A stretch of 64,000 nt of DNA from Bacteriovoracaceae bacterium (GCA_024711325.1 JANJTC010000005.1:434001-498000), one strand, 5' to 3'. Shown: positions 51,965-61,514, counted from the first letter of the stretch. Numbers and translations: made by a program. The notes: a model not told the origin generated them from the sequence alone.

Positions 51965-52893
51965 TTATTATCCTGATTAATATCCTTGAAGGATTTCATT
52001 AAGGCGGATTGTTGCCAGCGTTTCCGTATGATTCTTCTGGTTTCCTCTACATCCGTATTGTCCAGTTCCTGGTTAAAGGTTCCGTTTTGGATGTCAGTTA
52101 GAAGGCCTCTGAGATTTTTATGGAATTCCGGGGTGAAAAGTTTCTGAAACCCTTTTTCTGCGCCTATGAGTGCGTTGGGACTAATGAGATCAAAAAAGCC
52201 CTCTGGTCCCTTATCTACCATGGCATTAACTATTAATTTCAGTTCGTGCCAGCATTCAAAGTAAGCAAGCTCTGGCTCTATGCCAGTTTCTATCAAATGT
52301 TGAAACATTTCTCCTGCGGCATAAGGAATCAGAGAACAGAGAAGACCTTGTTCAGAATAGAGGTCAGCTTGGGTTTCAGTTTTAAATGTGGCCTTGAAAG
52401 GCCCCATATTTATTCCCATCGCAAGTGCCAAACCTAAAAGCCATTTTTCGAATTCTTCTGGATTGCCTTGATAGTGCTCTAGAGAATAGACAGCACCAAG
52501 TTTACCTTTTAATTCAAACTGCCTTCTAAGTTCAGAACCAATTGATTTAGGAGCGTAAAGTATATGCTGCAGATGTGGATACTTTTTGTGAAATTCTGAT
52601 TTAACTAAAGAAAAACCATGAGCATAAAGAATGGCAGCGCCTTTTTGAAAAAAAGGTCCGTGCTCCTGCATAAAACCCTGATGTGTTTGATCCGGTGTAA
52701 GGAGTGCAAAAGCATGGTCGGTGTAGAAATCTTTACTTCCAATTTCGACAACCTCGAACCCCTGTTCTTGTGCCAACTCAATTGAAGGACTTTTAGGCTT
52801 TAAGCCTACTCTGATAGGGAATCCTGAATCTTTGAGATTTTGTGACCACGCCTTCGCTTGATTCCCAAAACCGATGATGGTTAGTCGCATCAT
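51961..52893 (-). CDS. Divergent ketol-acid reductoisomerase homologue, candidate ketopantoate reductase
   Basis: This class I KARI-like protein has about 310 residues. An N-terminal NADPH-binding fold (IIGFGNQAKAWSQNLKDSG) and the all-alpha KARI domain are visible. The magnesium ligands are kept with exact family spacing: Asp176 and Glu180 in TETQADLYSEQ, Glu212 and Glu216 in YFECWHELKLI (counting from the second of the two start-site methionines). Elsewhere it is divergent (YAHGFSL for AHGFNIH; APKSIG for APKGPG). It opens the panB-coaX-coaBC-panC operon, which has no PanE. IlvC is known to reduce ketopantoate in some bacteria, so a dedicated ketopantoate reductase role is inferred. An ordinary valine-pathway role is the alternative. 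Confidence 0.8.
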   Translation of the reverse strand: MMRLTIIGFGNQAKAWSQNLKDSGFPIRVGLKPKSPSIELAQEQGFEVVEIGSKDFYTDHAFALLTPDQTHQGFMQEHGPFFQKGAAILYAHGFSLVKSEFHKKYPHLQHILYAPKSIGSELRRQFELKGKLGAVYSLEHYQGNPEEFEKWLLGLALAMGINMGPFKATFKTETQADLYSEQGLLCSLIPYAAGEMFQHLIETGIEPELAYFECWHELKLIVNAMVDKGPEGFFDLISPNALIGAEKGFQKLFTPEFHKNLRGLLTDIQNGTFNQELDNTDVEETRRIIRKRWQQSALMKSFKDINQDNK

Positions 52894-52969
52894 AAAAATA
52901 AGTAGTTTGAAACTCCTGATCAAAGCTATCATGAGAAGCGTGAAACTGGCCAAGTTTTAAGGGGATCTT

Positions 52970-53779
52970 GTGACGGAAAGTATGAATCGTGCCTTTATGT
53001 ATGGAGAGTCTGTTTTCACTACGATGCGAATGGTAGATGGAGTTGTCCAGGATTGGGGATACCACTTTGAACGATTGCGGAATGGGGTGGAATTTCTCTA
53101 TGGGCCTTTTACGGATGGACCTGATTGGGTGCCATTATTCAAAAATCGTCTTGAAACTAAATTTCAAAATGAGACAGGTGATAAAGTCTTGAGGCTAACT
53201 GTTTATCGGGAACAGGCCAGGGGAATGCTTCGTTCTAGCTTGATTTCTTTTCTCGACCTTAAACTTCACCTTGCCACTAGCGTTTTTGATACCACCAGAA
53301 TTGAAAGTAAAATGTTTAAGCTAAGAACCTGCCCAGGTCCAACCAAGCCTCACTGGTGGCCATCATATCTTAAGGCCGGAAATTATCTAGAAACTATCTT
53401 GTGCCAAAAGAAGTACTTAACGGCCGAAGACGATGATATTTTATTTCTTTCTCCCAGTGACACTGTACTTGAGTCTTCGGTGGCCAATATTTTCATTGTC
53501 AGGCATGACACACTTTATACGGCCCCTCCCGGACCAAATGTCCTTGAGGGGATTATGAGAAAAAAAGTCATTGATGCTGCTCCTGATTTTTTTTCGGATT
53601 TCATTGAGTCAGAAACCACTATGGAGCAGTTGCTCAAGGCCAATGCTGTTTTTGGGACAAATTCAATTCGGGGTCTATTTTTAGTAGACCGGATTGATGA
53701 CTATGAAATAACGTATAGTGACGAGTTTCTTGATAAATTTATGAAATTGAAAAACAAGGTTTTTTATGAAAAAACTTGA
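52970..53779 (+). CDS. Class IV aminotransferase-fold PLP enzyme (PabC/IlvE/D-amino acid group)
   Basis: This 269-residue fold type IV PLP enzyme shows [18 protein letters not shown] at the start, the PLP-lysine segment [18 protein letters not shown] near 145, [11 protein letters not shown] and [13 protein letters not shown]. Length and the [10 protein letters not shown] start are nearer to aminodeoxychorismate lyase (PabC) than to branched-chain aminotransferase, but the group cannot be separated safely by eye. It is divergent from the KARI-like gene, so a role with 2-keto acids is also possible. The start is GTG with AAGGGG upstream. It overlaps yacG by 14 bp. Confidence 0.75.
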   Translation: MTESMNRAFMYGESVFTTMRMVDGVVQDWGYHFERLRNGVEFLYGPFTDGPDWVPLFKNRLETKFQNETGDKVLRLTVYREQARGMLRSSLISFLDLKLHLATSVFDTTRIESKMFKLRTCPGPTKPHWWPSYLKAGNYLETILCQKKYLTAEDDDILFLSPSDTVLESSVANIFIVRHDTLYTAPPGPNVLEGIMRKKVIDAAPDFFSDFIESETTMEQLLKANAVFGTNSIRGLFLVDRIDDYEITYSDEFLDKFMKLKNKVFYEKT

Positions 53780-53987
53780 AGTCACTTGTCCTACTTGTAA
53801 AAAACGTTTTAATTATTACGCTTCGGATTTCAGGCCATTTTGTTCAGAAAGATGCCGATTGATCGATCTGGGAGAGTGGTTATCAGAGTCTTATGCAGTT
53901 CCCGTTGAAAAGTTGTCTGAAGAAGAAATTCAAACCTTAGAGCAGTTGGTTCATGAAAAAGACTCCACAGAAAAAAACGAAGATTAA
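53766..53987 (+). CDS. yacG: YacG-family zinc protein (DNA gyrase inhibitor family)
   Basis: This small zinc-ribbon protein has 73 residues. Cys8/Cys11 (TCPTCKKRF) and Cys26/Cys30 ([16 protein letters not shown]) are the four zinc ligands, with the conserved FCSxRC-x2-ID segment. E. coli YacG inhibits DNA gyrase. The acidic C-terminal tail is longer than the core. It is embedded in overlapping genes and so is translationally coupled. Confidence 0.88.
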   Translation: MKKLEVTCPTCKKRFNYYASDFRPFCSERCRLIDLGEWLSESYAVPVEKLSEEEIQTLEQLVHEKDSTEKNED

Positions 53988-54801
53988 CCAGGAAGAGGTT
54001 CTCAATCTTATGATTGAATGGGCCTTTGAATGCGGAGAAATCCTCAACGCTCATCTGGTGCGTTCTTATGAAACACCTTTAAAACTGATTGATAAAGGTA
54101 AGCAGGGATTGGCCACTGAAGCTGATGTTTTATCAGAAGCCTTCGTGATGAAAGAAATTAAAAAGCATTTTCCCAAGCATAAAATTCTTTCGGAAGAAGA
54201 TGCTTTTACCCGTGAACTTAAAATGGAAGGAGTCAAAGAGGATGAGTACCTTTGGCTCATTGATCCTCTCGATGGCACCAATAATTATTTTAACCGGGTT
54301 CCTTTCTTTGCTGTCAGCCTTGCCTTGAATAAAGGAAGCACTACCATTGCCGGAGTTGTTTATAATCCTGTCAGTTGTGAGCTCTTTTACGCCATTAAAG
54401 GCGGAGGAGCTTACTTAGTGCGATTAATTGGTGATAAAGAAGTTAGGATTAAACTGAAGGCAACTAAGAAAAAGAAAGCTTTCAAGGAAGCACTTTTGTC
54501 GGCCAATTTAAGCAGCAAACGTGTAGAGAAGGATCTTTTGAAAAGTTTCCCAGAAGTTCGGGCCATGCGCCGCTTCGGAAGTGCGGCCCTGGAACTAAGT
54601 TATGTGGCGGCCGGAATGCTTGATGCCTATTGGGAATATCGTCTTCAGCCTTGGGATATGGCCGCTGCGGGTCTTATATGTCAGGAAGCTGGAGTGAAAT
54701 TGTCCAATATCAAGGGCGAGGAGTTTGATCCTTTTGGATCTTCAGTCCTTGCAGCGGATCCCACTCTTTATACTCCTTTGAGGAAGATCCTTAACAAGTA
54801 A
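53953..54801 (+). CDS. Inositol monophosphatase-family phosphatase
   Basis: This Mg-dependent phosphatase has 282 residues. Metal-binding motifs are ILSEEDA (Glu) and [20 protein letters not shown] (DP-x-DGT), with the C-terminal motif [14 protein letters not shown]. Substrate may be inositol-1-phosphate, PAP or fructose-1,6-bisphosphate-type; the sequence does not decide. The ATG at 53953 overlaps yacG by 35 bp; the ATG at 54010 is an alternative with a better upstream purine run. Confidence 0.85.
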   Translation: MKKTPQKKTKINQEEVLNLMIEWAFECGEILNAHLVRSYETPLKLIDKGKQGLATEADVLSEAFVMKEIKKHFPKHKILSEEDAFTRELKMEGVKEDEYLWLIDPLDGTNNYFNRVPFFAVSLALNKGSTTIAGVVYNPVSCELFYAIKGGGAYLVRLIGDKEVRIKLKATKKKKAFKEALLSANLSSKRVEKDLLKSFPEVRAMRRFGSAALELSYVAAGMLDAYWEYRLQPWDMAAAGLICQEAGVKLSNIKGEEFDPFGSSVLAADPTLYTPLRKILNK

Positions 54802-54814
54802 TATTTTCTTTACT

Positions 54815-54843
54815 TTGACAAGAATTCTGATGGGTTAGATAAT
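54815..54843 (+). promoter_or_regulatory. Sigma-70 promoter for the coiled-coil protein gene
   Basis: A perfect -35 TTGACA and a -10 GATAAT are separated by 17 bases, about 50 bases before the GTG at 54895. It is the best housekeeping-type promoter match I saw in the window. Confidence 0.65.
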
Positions 54844-54894
54844 AGTCAGAGCAGCGCTTAAGTACTGCCTAGAACTCATATCCACGGAGGGGTT

Positions 54895-55899
54895 GTGTTC
54901 GATTCCGTTATTAATTATATGGATAAGTTTGGACCAGAACTTTTAGTTATCCAGTTCGGGTTTCTTGTTATCCTTTCAACTCTTTTTCTTTGGTTATGGT
55001 TTTCTAATCGTAGGAAATATCACAATTTAAAACATGCTATTCCTGCAAATGTTGTGAAGACTTATCTTGATTCCATTATTCAAAATTCGACCGCTTTAAA
55101 GTCATCTCTTTTTAGAGGAGGCGGTACAGAAGTTAACGGTATTCCATCAGTGATGCCATTGACTAATCTCATGGGCGGAGAAGGACTTGCCGTTAATGGT
55201 GCTCCTTCGACGGCACTTCTGGAAGAAATTAATGAAAAGAAAGCTCTTATTGCATCCTTGGAAGCCCAATTATCTTCATCGCAAGGTTCTCAGAGGGAAA
55301 TTGAAGCTAAACTAGGTCAGTCGCAAACCCATTTATCGTCAGCTGAAAGTAAAATTAAAGAGCTGGAAGCTCTGTTAGCTGCGGCAAGAAAATCAGATGG
55401 AGGAGGGGATGCTTCTCTGAAAACTGAAATTTCAATGATCACTAAAGAAAGAGATGAGATACGTGATCGTCTAAGAGAATTCGAGATTATTTCTGATGAT
55501 TTGGCGAATTTGAAACGCCTGCAACAAGAAAATGAGCAATTAAAACGTTCTCTGGCCGCTCAAGGCGGGGCCATGCCTGCTCCTGCATCAGCATCAACAC
55601 CAGAGCCAGAAGTTAAGACTGTCGCTAAGGAAATCGACACTGATAACATCTTATCTCAAACAGATGTCTCTGATCTCCTGGAAGATCTTAGTTCTAATGA
55701 AACGCCTGAAAATGAGGATAATAAGGCATTGGAAGATTTTCTTTCAACTCCTGAGCCAGCTGTGGACGAAGATACTGCTGAGGCAGACATGCTGGCCGCC
55801 ATGAATGAATCAAGTCCTGAAACCGAAAGTGATAATAAACCTAAGTCAGATAAGACTCCTGAAGATCTTCTATCTGAGTTTGAAAAAATGTTGGGGTAA
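54895..55899 (+). CDS. Membrane-anchored coiled-coil protein with acidic tail
   Basis: I do not recognise a family. The protein has 334 residues: one N-terminal transmembrane helix (about 17-36), a short basic stretch, a coiled-coil region (about 112-230, e.g. EINEKKALIASLEAQLSSS, LKRLQQENEQLKRSLAAQ), then a Pro/Ala linker. The very acidic C-terminal 95 residues carry repeated D/E-L-L segments (VSDLLEDLSS, EDLLSEFEKML). The architecture suggests a cytoplasmic scaffold tethered to the membrane. GTG start, GGAGGGG site. It is 2 bp from the next gene. Confidence 0.65.
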   Translation: MFDSVINYMDKFGPELLVIQFGFLVILSTLFLWLWFSNRRKYHNLKHAIPANVVKTYLDSIIQNSTALKSSLFRGGGTEVNGIPSVMPLTNLMGGEGLAVNGAPSTALLEEINEKKALIASLEAQLSSSQGSQREIEAKLGQSQTHLSSAESKIKELEALLAAARKSDGGGDASLKTEISMITKERDEIRDRLREFEIISDDLANLKRLQQENEQLKRSLAAQGGAMPAPASASTPEPEVKTVAKEIDTDNILSQTDVSDLLEDLSSNETPENEDNKALEDFLSTPEPAVDEDTAEADMLAAMNESSPETESDNKPKSDKTPEDLLSEFEKMLG

Positions 55900-55901
55900 A
55901 G

Positions 55902-56705
55902 ATGAAACTAGTTTCCTTAATCTGCTTAATGGGAATCTGCACTTCATCATTTGCGGCCATTGAAAAAAAAATACAGTTATTAAAAGCACCAAGTGGTAAA
56001 GACATAAGTCTTCAAAAAGAAGACATTGTGACTCTGGAGCGACTTGAGAATATGTTTACCATGGACGCCAGGACCCCAGGTCTTCAGGCAATGCTCAAGA
56101 GACAGACATTCAAGCACAAGCAAAAAGCTGTTCCGGTATTAATCAAAGTTATGAAAGAGAATAAATTCCCGGAACAGAACCGTTGGCACGCCACCATGTT
56201 GCTCGCCCAGGTGATGGGAAAAAAATCTGCCCCTTTTATTGCTAAATTTTCAGATCATCCTCACTGGATGATGCGAGTTGCTTCGTTGAAGGCGCTTTTA
56301 GGTCTTAGACAAGGTGATTATCATGCTGTTTATTCCAAAGCTCTTAAAGATCCTTCTCTTATCGTTAGAGTGCAGGCCTTGGATAATATCTCTCAATTAA
56401 AAATTGCTGAACTTGCCCCGAATGTCTGGAATATGATGTATGACCAGACTAATTATACTGGTGAGAAGGGGGCACGCAAAAGAACATCAATTGTTAAAAG
56501 TGTGATCCGGACTATTGGTGATTTACGGTTTGAGAAGGCGAGAAAGCCTCTCGCCAAACTGATTCAAAAACCGAAATATCAGGATTTGATTGATGATCTT
56601 GATTATTCGCTCGAAAAGATCACCGGAGAAGTTTCTCCGAACTCTGTCGAACAACGAAGAAAGTTCTGGTCCAACGTGGCCTTGAATTCGAGTAAGAAAA
56701 TCTAA
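55902..56705 (+). CDS. Exported HEAT-like repeat protein
   Basis: This secreted protein of 267 residues has a signal peptide ending SSFAA. The rest is helical repeats resembling HEAT/PBS-lyase repeats (KAVPVLIKVMKENKFPEQNR, HPHWMMRVASLKALLGLRQG, DPSLIVRVQALDNISQLK, KARKPLAKLIQKPKYQDLID). Such periplasmic solenoids usually bind other proteins. It is co-transcribed with the coiled-coil gene upstream. Its stop interlocks with the convergent lipoprotein gene. Specific function unknown. Confidence 0.65.
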   Translation: MKLVSLICLMGICTSSFAAIEKKIQLLKAPSGKDISLQKEDIVTLERLENMFTMDARTPGLQAMLKRQTFKHKQKAVPVLIKVMKENKFPEQNRWHATMLLAQVMGKKSAPFIAKFSDHPHWMMRVASLKALLGLRQGDYHAVYSKALKDPSLIVRVQALDNISQLKIAELAPNVWNMMYDQTNYTGEKGARKRTSIVKSVIRTIGDLRFEKARKPLAKLIQKPKYQDLIDDLDYSLEKITGEVSPNSVEQRRKFWSNVALNSSKKI

Positions 56706-57223
56706 AGGCCTGAATTTTCTAATTGTTCTTTTTCACGGGCCCGATCAATTTCTTTAAGCTTGTTATCAGTGGCGATGAGTCGCTCTATACGATAGAGAAG
56801 AGTCTTCTCGGTGATTCCATCAGCTGCGGTTTCTTTCCAACCCTGAAGAAAATCCTGTTCTATTAATTGTCGTTTATAGATAGTTACCTTCGTAACTTCT
56901 CTTCCATTCCTGAAACCCTTCACCACATTTACTACGAGCTTAAATTTGGCGGCCTTAACGGCGTCTGAAGATCCAAATGAGTCTGTGAAGTTAACTTCCA
57001 GAGTATTATCCATCCAGCGAGTTTTAATAAAACCAGCTTCCTGATTCTGTTGTGCAATATCAAATTTTCGCATGACCTGAATAACGGCCTGCCAGGTTTG
57101 ATTGTAATCGGCCTTGTAGATTTTCACCGGGATTTCAAGTTCTTCAGTCACTTGACGAAACTTTTCATAACTGGCGCAACCGCTTAAAAAGAGCATCATA
57201 GTGATTAAAAGATAAAATTTCAT
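56702..57223 (-). CDS. BamC-like lipoprotein
   Basis: This lipoprotein of 173 residues has lipobox LSGC. The mature part holds one alpha/beta domain with YNQTWQAVIQVMRKFDIAQQ and AGFIKTRWMDN. The pattern of a helix followed by an 'I-x-T-x-W' strand is the BamC/NlpB-type helix-grip fold. A helical charged C-terminus (IDRAREKEQLENSGL) follows. A role in the BAM complex is suggested by fold only. It is divergent from kdsD. Confidence 0.6.
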   Translation of the reverse strand: MKFYLLITMMLFLSGCASYEKFRQVTEELEIPVKIYKADYNQTWQAVIQVMRKFDIAQQNQEAGFIKTRWMDNTLEVNFTDSFGSSDAVKAAKFKLVVNVVKGFRNGREVTKVTIYKRQLIEQDFLQGWKETAADGITEKTLLYRIERLIATDNKLKEIDRAREKEQLENSGL

Positions 57224-57276
57224 GACTTTTATGTTATCAATGAATCATATAAAAAGAAATTCTTTTGGATGAACTT

Positions 57277-58266
57277 ATGGACCATAAAAACCTCTTTACC
57301 CAAGTATTATTGACTGAAGCTGAGGCGCTGACTAAAGCGGCTGCCCGCTTTCAAGATCAAGAGGCCCAGAAACTTGTGAAGCTCTTTGAGATTCTTGCCC
57401 ACACCGGTGGCAGTTTAATCATTTCAGGGGTAGGGAAATCGGGTCTAATTGCTCAAAAGATAGCGGCCACATTCTCATCTCTGGGACTCCCATCTTTTTT
57501 CCTGCATCCTACTGAGGCCATGCATGGGGACTTAGGACGAGTAACAAAATCCGATGCTATCGTTCTCATCAGTAAATCCGGAACGACGGAAGAACTTTTA
57601 AACATGCTCCCGTATGTTTCTATTCCTAAGGAAAGAATTATTGCCCTGGTGGGAAAAGCTGATTCTCCTATTTCCCATAAATCTGGAATTGTGTTGGACG
57701 CTTCAGTGGAAAAAGAAGCTTGTATCAATGATCTGGCCCCTACTACCAGCACGACGGTCGCTCTGGCGTTCGGTGATGCCATGGCAGTGCTTTATGAAAA
57801 CGTGATGGGTGTTTCCAAAGAAAAATTCGCCGTTAATCATCCTGCTGGCCTATTAGGAAAATCTCTTTCTCTCACAGTTGACCGCTTAATGATCCCGGCC
57901 AAAGATTGCCCGCATATTTCGGATGCCTCGACTTTGCAAGATGCCATTCTGGCCATGACCCAGAAACCGGTCGGTATGTGTGCAGTCATTGAAAATGATA
58001 AACTCATTGGAATTTTAGTTGAAGGTGACATTCGCAGGGCCTTCGCTAAGAGCGCCGATGCGATTAATACTCCAGTTAGAGAACTCATGACCAAAAATCC
58101 AACTGTACTAACAACCTCAACTCTTGCCTTCGATGCTCTGAAAACCATGGAGAGTGGCCAAAGACAGCTCAATGTCGCGCCTGTGGTAGATGCCGGTGTA
58201 TTTCAAGGGGTCTTGAGATTGCATGATTTATTCAAGGCCGGGTTTAATTCTTCTTTGAGTAAATAA
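57277..58266 (+). CDS. kdsD: Arabinose-5-phosphate isomerase KdsD/KpsF
   Basis: This enzyme converts ribulose-5-phosphate to arabinose-5-phosphate, the first step of Kdo synthesis for LPS. The protein has about 329 residues with a SIS domain (IISGVGKSGLIAQKIAATFS, HPTEAMHGDLGRV, LISKSGTTEELL) followed by two CBS domains (about 200-325). The ATG at 57277 is taken; an in-frame TTG 12 bp upstream is possible. A terminal LHDLFKAG segment is normal for the family. Confidence 0.92.
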   Translation: MDHKNLFTQVLLTEAEALTKAAARFQDQEAQKLVKLFEILAHTGGSLIISGVGKSGLIAQKIAATFSSLGLPSFFLHPTEAMHGDLGRVTKSDAIVLISKSGTTEELLNMLPYVSIPKERIIALVGKADSPISHKSGIVLDASVEKEACINDLAPTTSTTVALAFGDAMAVLYENVMGVSKEKFAVNHPAGLLGKSLSLTVDRLMIPAKDCPHISDASTLQDAILAMTQKPVGMCAVIENDKLIGILVEGDIRRAFAKSADAINTPVRELMTKNPTVLTTSTLAFDALKTMESGQRQLNVAPVVDAGVFQGVLRLHDLFKAGFNSSLSK

Positions 58267-58279
58267 CGCTCTATTGCTT

Positions 58280-59818
58280 TCAACCTCGGCGCCGCTCTCT
58301 TAAATAAGTCACCACCAACAAAATGAAGAACATACCCACTAATGGAAACACTCCATAAGTCTGATAAAAAGTGGCTTCGCCCGATCCCAGTGGGACATTC
58401 ACATCGAGAATGCCTTTAACTCCAACATTTAATCTTTTTGATTCTGAACCATCAGGATAAATGACAGAAGAAATACCAGTATTGGTACTCCTTACAATCG
58501 GCAACTGAAATTCCAGTGCTCGCCATTTGGTTAAGAACAAATGCTGAAAAGGTTCGGCCGTATCACCATACCAGGAATCATTGGTGTGATTGATTATGAG
58601 GTGATTATTACCCCACTGATTGAGAAGAGTACGCATGTAATTAGATTCAAGAATTTCATAACAGATGGGAGTCACAAAACGTTCACCACCCTCTAGCTCC
58701 ATCTTGGGAGTGCCTTCTCCTCGTGCAAACAAGGATACTGCCGGAACGATGGAAACTATTTGGCGATTAAATGGTCCGAAGGGCAATGTCTCACCAAAAG
58801 GGATCAAAATATTTTTATGATAACTGGTCTTTACTTTATTTTCACTTAACAGAATGGAAGAGTTAAAAACCGTTTCAAAAAAATCAAAGGGAGACTTAGT
58901 TGTATCCTGATCATAACCTCCGATTAACATTTCTGAATCAGTTGCTTGCATGATATTGAGAAAGATGGGAGCTAGTTTGGTTTTTTCACCATAAAAGCTC
59001 TCGGGATAAGCCGTCTCAGGCCATACGATGAGCCTGGGTTTAAATCCATTTTGAGCGGAGGAGAGATTTTCATAAGTTTGATTAATGGCCTCAAAAGAAT
59101 TTGTATCACCTTTTTCTGACGAGACTTTTAAAAAATTCCCGATGTTCGCCTGAACAATTCGCACTGGTAGAATTTTATCAGATTGAATTTCTTTTAAAGG
59201 AAGGAAGGCATTCGTCAGAATAAACAGCATGAAGATTATCCAGATTTGTGGTCTCATTTTTCTCAATGCAAGCTGAGTGAAAACTTCGAGGGCCACCCAG
59301 TATGTGATAAAGCTAAAGACCACGACTCCGAAATAAGGAGCTAGTCCCAGATAAGGGGCCAGATTAAGCCAGGGACTTCCCACATATGAAGGGAATTGTT
59401 GCGGAAAATAACGTTCCATAATGGTCATCACAAAGGCGGTAATGAGAACGCCTTTCTCCGAATACCATTGAAACTCCGGCCGATACTTTTTCCATAAAAC
59501 ATACAACCACCAATGCGGCTGCAGGATAAAAGAAAAAACTAATCCTAGAATGATCGAGATGAAGTAAGGAAGCTGACCGAACTCCCGCAAGGTCTGAGGT
59601 ATCCAGTAATATCCGACAAGATTTAATCCCAGGTTATAGGCCAGAATGTGAAGAAGAGTACTTTTTACGGTCGGGGCCACTTCTAATCGCCATAAGAAGA
59701 ATGGCAGCGCCACAAATACTAGAGGTAGCCATCCCGAACCAATAAAAGAGGGATAAGAAAGAGCGTAAATGCCCCCGGCAATGGTTGTTAAGGATAATGA
59801 GAGAAGAAGAGGTTTCAT
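58280..59818 (-). CDS. lnt: Apolipoprotein N-acyltransferase Lnt
   Basis: Lnt adds the third acyl chain to lipoproteins in the inner membrane. The 512-residue protein has about seven N-terminal and one C-terminal transmembrane helices and a periplasmic nitrilase domain with the catalytic triad: Glu in VWPETAYPE near 267, Lys in SYHKNILIPFGE near 332 and Cys in TPICYEILES near 385. It is upstream of the subtilase gene only in map order; transcription runs away from it. It fits the many lipoproteins of this window. Confidence 0.94.
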   Translation of the reverse strand: MKPLLLSLSLTTIAGGIYALSYPSFIGSGWLPLVFVALPFFLWRLEVAPTVKSTLLHILAYNLGLNLVGYYWIPQTLREFGQLPYFISIILGLVFSFILQPHWWLYVLWKKYRPEFQWYSEKGVLITAFVMTIMERYFPQQFPSYVGSPWLNLAPYLGLAPYFGVVVFSFITYWVALEVFTQLALRKMRPQIWIIFMLFILTNAFLPLKEIQSDKILPVRIVQANIGNFLKVSSEKGDTNSFEAINQTYENLSSAQNGFKPRLIVWPETAYPESFYGEKTKLAPIFLNIMQATDSEMLIGGYDQDTTKSPFDFFETVFNSSILLSENKVKTSYHKNILIPFGETLPFGPFNRQIVSIVPAVSLFARGEGTPKMELEGGERFVTPICYEILESNYMRTLLNQWGNNHLIINHTNDSWYGDTAEPFQHLFLTKWRALEFQLPIVRSTNTGISSVIYPDGSESKRLNVGVKGILDVNVPLGSGEATFYQTYGVFPLVGMFFILLVVTYLRERRRG

Positions 59819-59839
59819 CTCTTCATTGTAAGGTAAATC

Positions 59840-60880
59840 TTAGCGGTTTGCCACAGCACGAGTTGCTGGAGACTTAAGTTTATTTGAAACTTCATCAGCT
59901 AATTCGATGGCACGACCAGCATCAAGTTTACCAGCACCCAGAATCTTGCCTTCAAAATTTTTCACTTTGAGCGAAGATGAAAGAATGATGTTTTTAATCT
60001 GATCATATTTCATTGTAGGGTATTTTGACTTAATCATGGCAGCAACACCTGTAACAAATGCAGTTGCTTGAGAAGTTCCTGTCATATATCCAGCACCGTT
60101 ACCTGGAATTGCAGAACGGATACGGTGACCTGGAGCTGCGATATCAACAGAGTTTTTACCGTAGTTAGAAGATGGAATGATATTCAGACCATCATCGTGA
60201 GCACCAACTGTTATGATATTTGAAAGACCATAAGAAGCCGGGTAGTAAGCGTGGCGCTTCTCGTCAATGTTTGAGCGCTCATTACCAGCAGCTGCAATCA
60301 CTAAGATACCTTTTTTCTCAGCTTGCTTAAGAACACGCAGTTCTTCAACTGAAGCTTCAGGACCACCGCCAGAGTAATTAATAACATCAACGTTGTTATC
60401 AACGGCGTACTGAAGAGCCTTGATAGTAGCATCCAGATTTGCCTGACCAGAAGCTTTAGGATTGTAATATTTAAGAGCAAGAATTTTAACTTCCGGGAAG
60501 ATTGATTTTACGATGCCGGCAACGTGAGTGCCGTGGCCATGAGCATCTGATGGAGTATTGGTAACCTTGCTACCAGAGAAGTCTACGCCGTAGTTGGTGG
60601 TTGAAGCTTTCTTGCCTGGAACATAAATATTTTTAGCAAGAAAAGCGTGGTCACCTTGAATACCAGTATCTACAACCGCAACGATAATATCTTTATTCTT
60701 TTTAAAGATTGACCATGATTGCTTCAAATTGATGGAGGCCAGGTGCTTATCCGGATCAATTCCCCATGAAGCATATCGAGAGATTAAAAGTTCTGGATTG
60801 TAAGCAAGACCAGCAGCTGATGCTACTGATAGATTTAAGCTGAGAGCAATCGAGAGTAGGGTTTTAACAGCTTTTTTCAT
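59840..60880 (-). CDS. Secreted subtilisin-like serine protease (S8)
   Basis: This exported serine protease has 346 residues. The signal peptide ends SVASAA and there is a short pro-segment of about 35 residues. The catalytic triad is intact: Asp71 in AVVDTGIQ, His116 in HGHGTHVAG, Ser270 in GTSQATAFVTG, with Asn200 in AAAGNERS for the oxyanion hole. The start at 60880 has AAGGATTGGG upstream; a TTG two codons earlier is less likely. Codon use is strongly biased towards preferred codons, suggesting high expression. It may be for nutrient or prey protein digestion (inference). Confidence 0.9.
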   Translation of the reverse strand: MKKAVKTLLSIALSLNLSVASAAGLAYNPELLISRYASWGIDPDKHLASINLKQSWSIFKKNKDIIVAVVDTGIQGDHAFLAKNIYVPGKKASTTNYGVDFSGSKVTNTPSDAHGHGTHVAGIVKSIFPEVKILALKYYNPKASGQANLDATIKALQYAVDNNVDVINYSGGGPEASVEELRVLKQAEKKGILVIAAAGNERSNIDEKRHAYYPASYGLSNIITVGAHDDGLNIIPSSNYGKNSVDIAAPGHRIRSAIPGNGAGYMTGTSQATAFVTGVAAMIKSKYPTMKYDQIKNIILSSSLKVKNFEGKILGAGKLDAGRAIELADEVSNKLKSPATRAVANR

Positions 60881-61034
60881 TCCCAATCCTTACCACGGTT
60901 TTAATTCGTATAGGAGAACCTTTAGGCTTCCGTGTAATAAGTAAAGCAATCTACTTGCCAAAAGTGGCCATGGATTTTTGGGAGGTTAAGAGTGATGAGG
61001 TGTCGAATTTCTGTGAACTGTCTAAACTTTGATC

Positions 61035-61062
61035 AAAAAAAAGGGCCCGGTTAGGGCCCTTT
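61035..61062 (-). terminator. Intrinsic terminator of the DksA-like gene
   Basis: On the minus strand a 9-bp stem AAAGGGCCC / GGGCCCTTT with a 5-base loop is followed by a T-run (A-run 61035-61042 on +). It starts about 24 bp after the gene's stop. Confidence 0.88.
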
Positions 61063-61085
61063 AGATAAGTACTGGTTTTAAATGA

Positions 61086-61457
61086 TTAGGCCTGGCGCCA
61101 AATCTGTGATTCTTCACGCTCTTTTTCTTCAGCGTGCTGAATACAAAGTTCCGCCCACGGCTGGTTTTCCAAACGTTTACCGGTGATCTCTTCATCGCAC
61201 TCTTCACAATGACCGTAAGTTCCCTCAGCAATCCTATCCAAGGCCGCATCAATTCGACGAAGCTTTGCATATTCACGATCACGGATCGTGCAATTCAACT
61301 GCTGTTGAATAAGAGATGAGGCGAGATCTGTTTCGTCAGCGCGATCTTCTTCGGCTACATGTAAGTCCTCAGATTTATTTAGTAAGCCCACATTCATAAT
61401 CTGCTGTCTTTGCTTTAGCAGCAAATCTTTGAAGTGTTCTAATTTCTTTTTATCCAC
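61086..61457 (-). CDS. DksA/TraR-family zinc-finger protein with a C3H site
   Basis: This is a predicted RNA-polymerase secondary-channel regulator of 123 residues. The N-terminal coiled coil carries an acidic tip (EEDRADETDLASS, about 36-48). The zinc finger has Cys84-x2-Cys87 (YGHCEECDEEI), then Cys105 and His108 (ELCIQHAEEKE), so the fourth ligand is His rather than Cys. DksA proteins with fewer cysteines exist and still bind polymerase. It is monocistronic, with a good promoter and terminator. Confidence 0.88.
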   Translation of the reverse strand: MDKKKLEHFKDLLLKQRQQIMNVGLLNKSEDLHVAEEDRADETDLASSLIQQQLNCTIRDREYAKLRRIDAALDRIAEGTYGHCEECDEEITGKRLENQPWAELCIQHAEEKEREESQIWRQA

Positions 61458-61514
61458 AGGATCCTCCTCGGACGTTCAATAATAATGAGTCTCTGTTAGG
61501 TACCCATCTACTCT

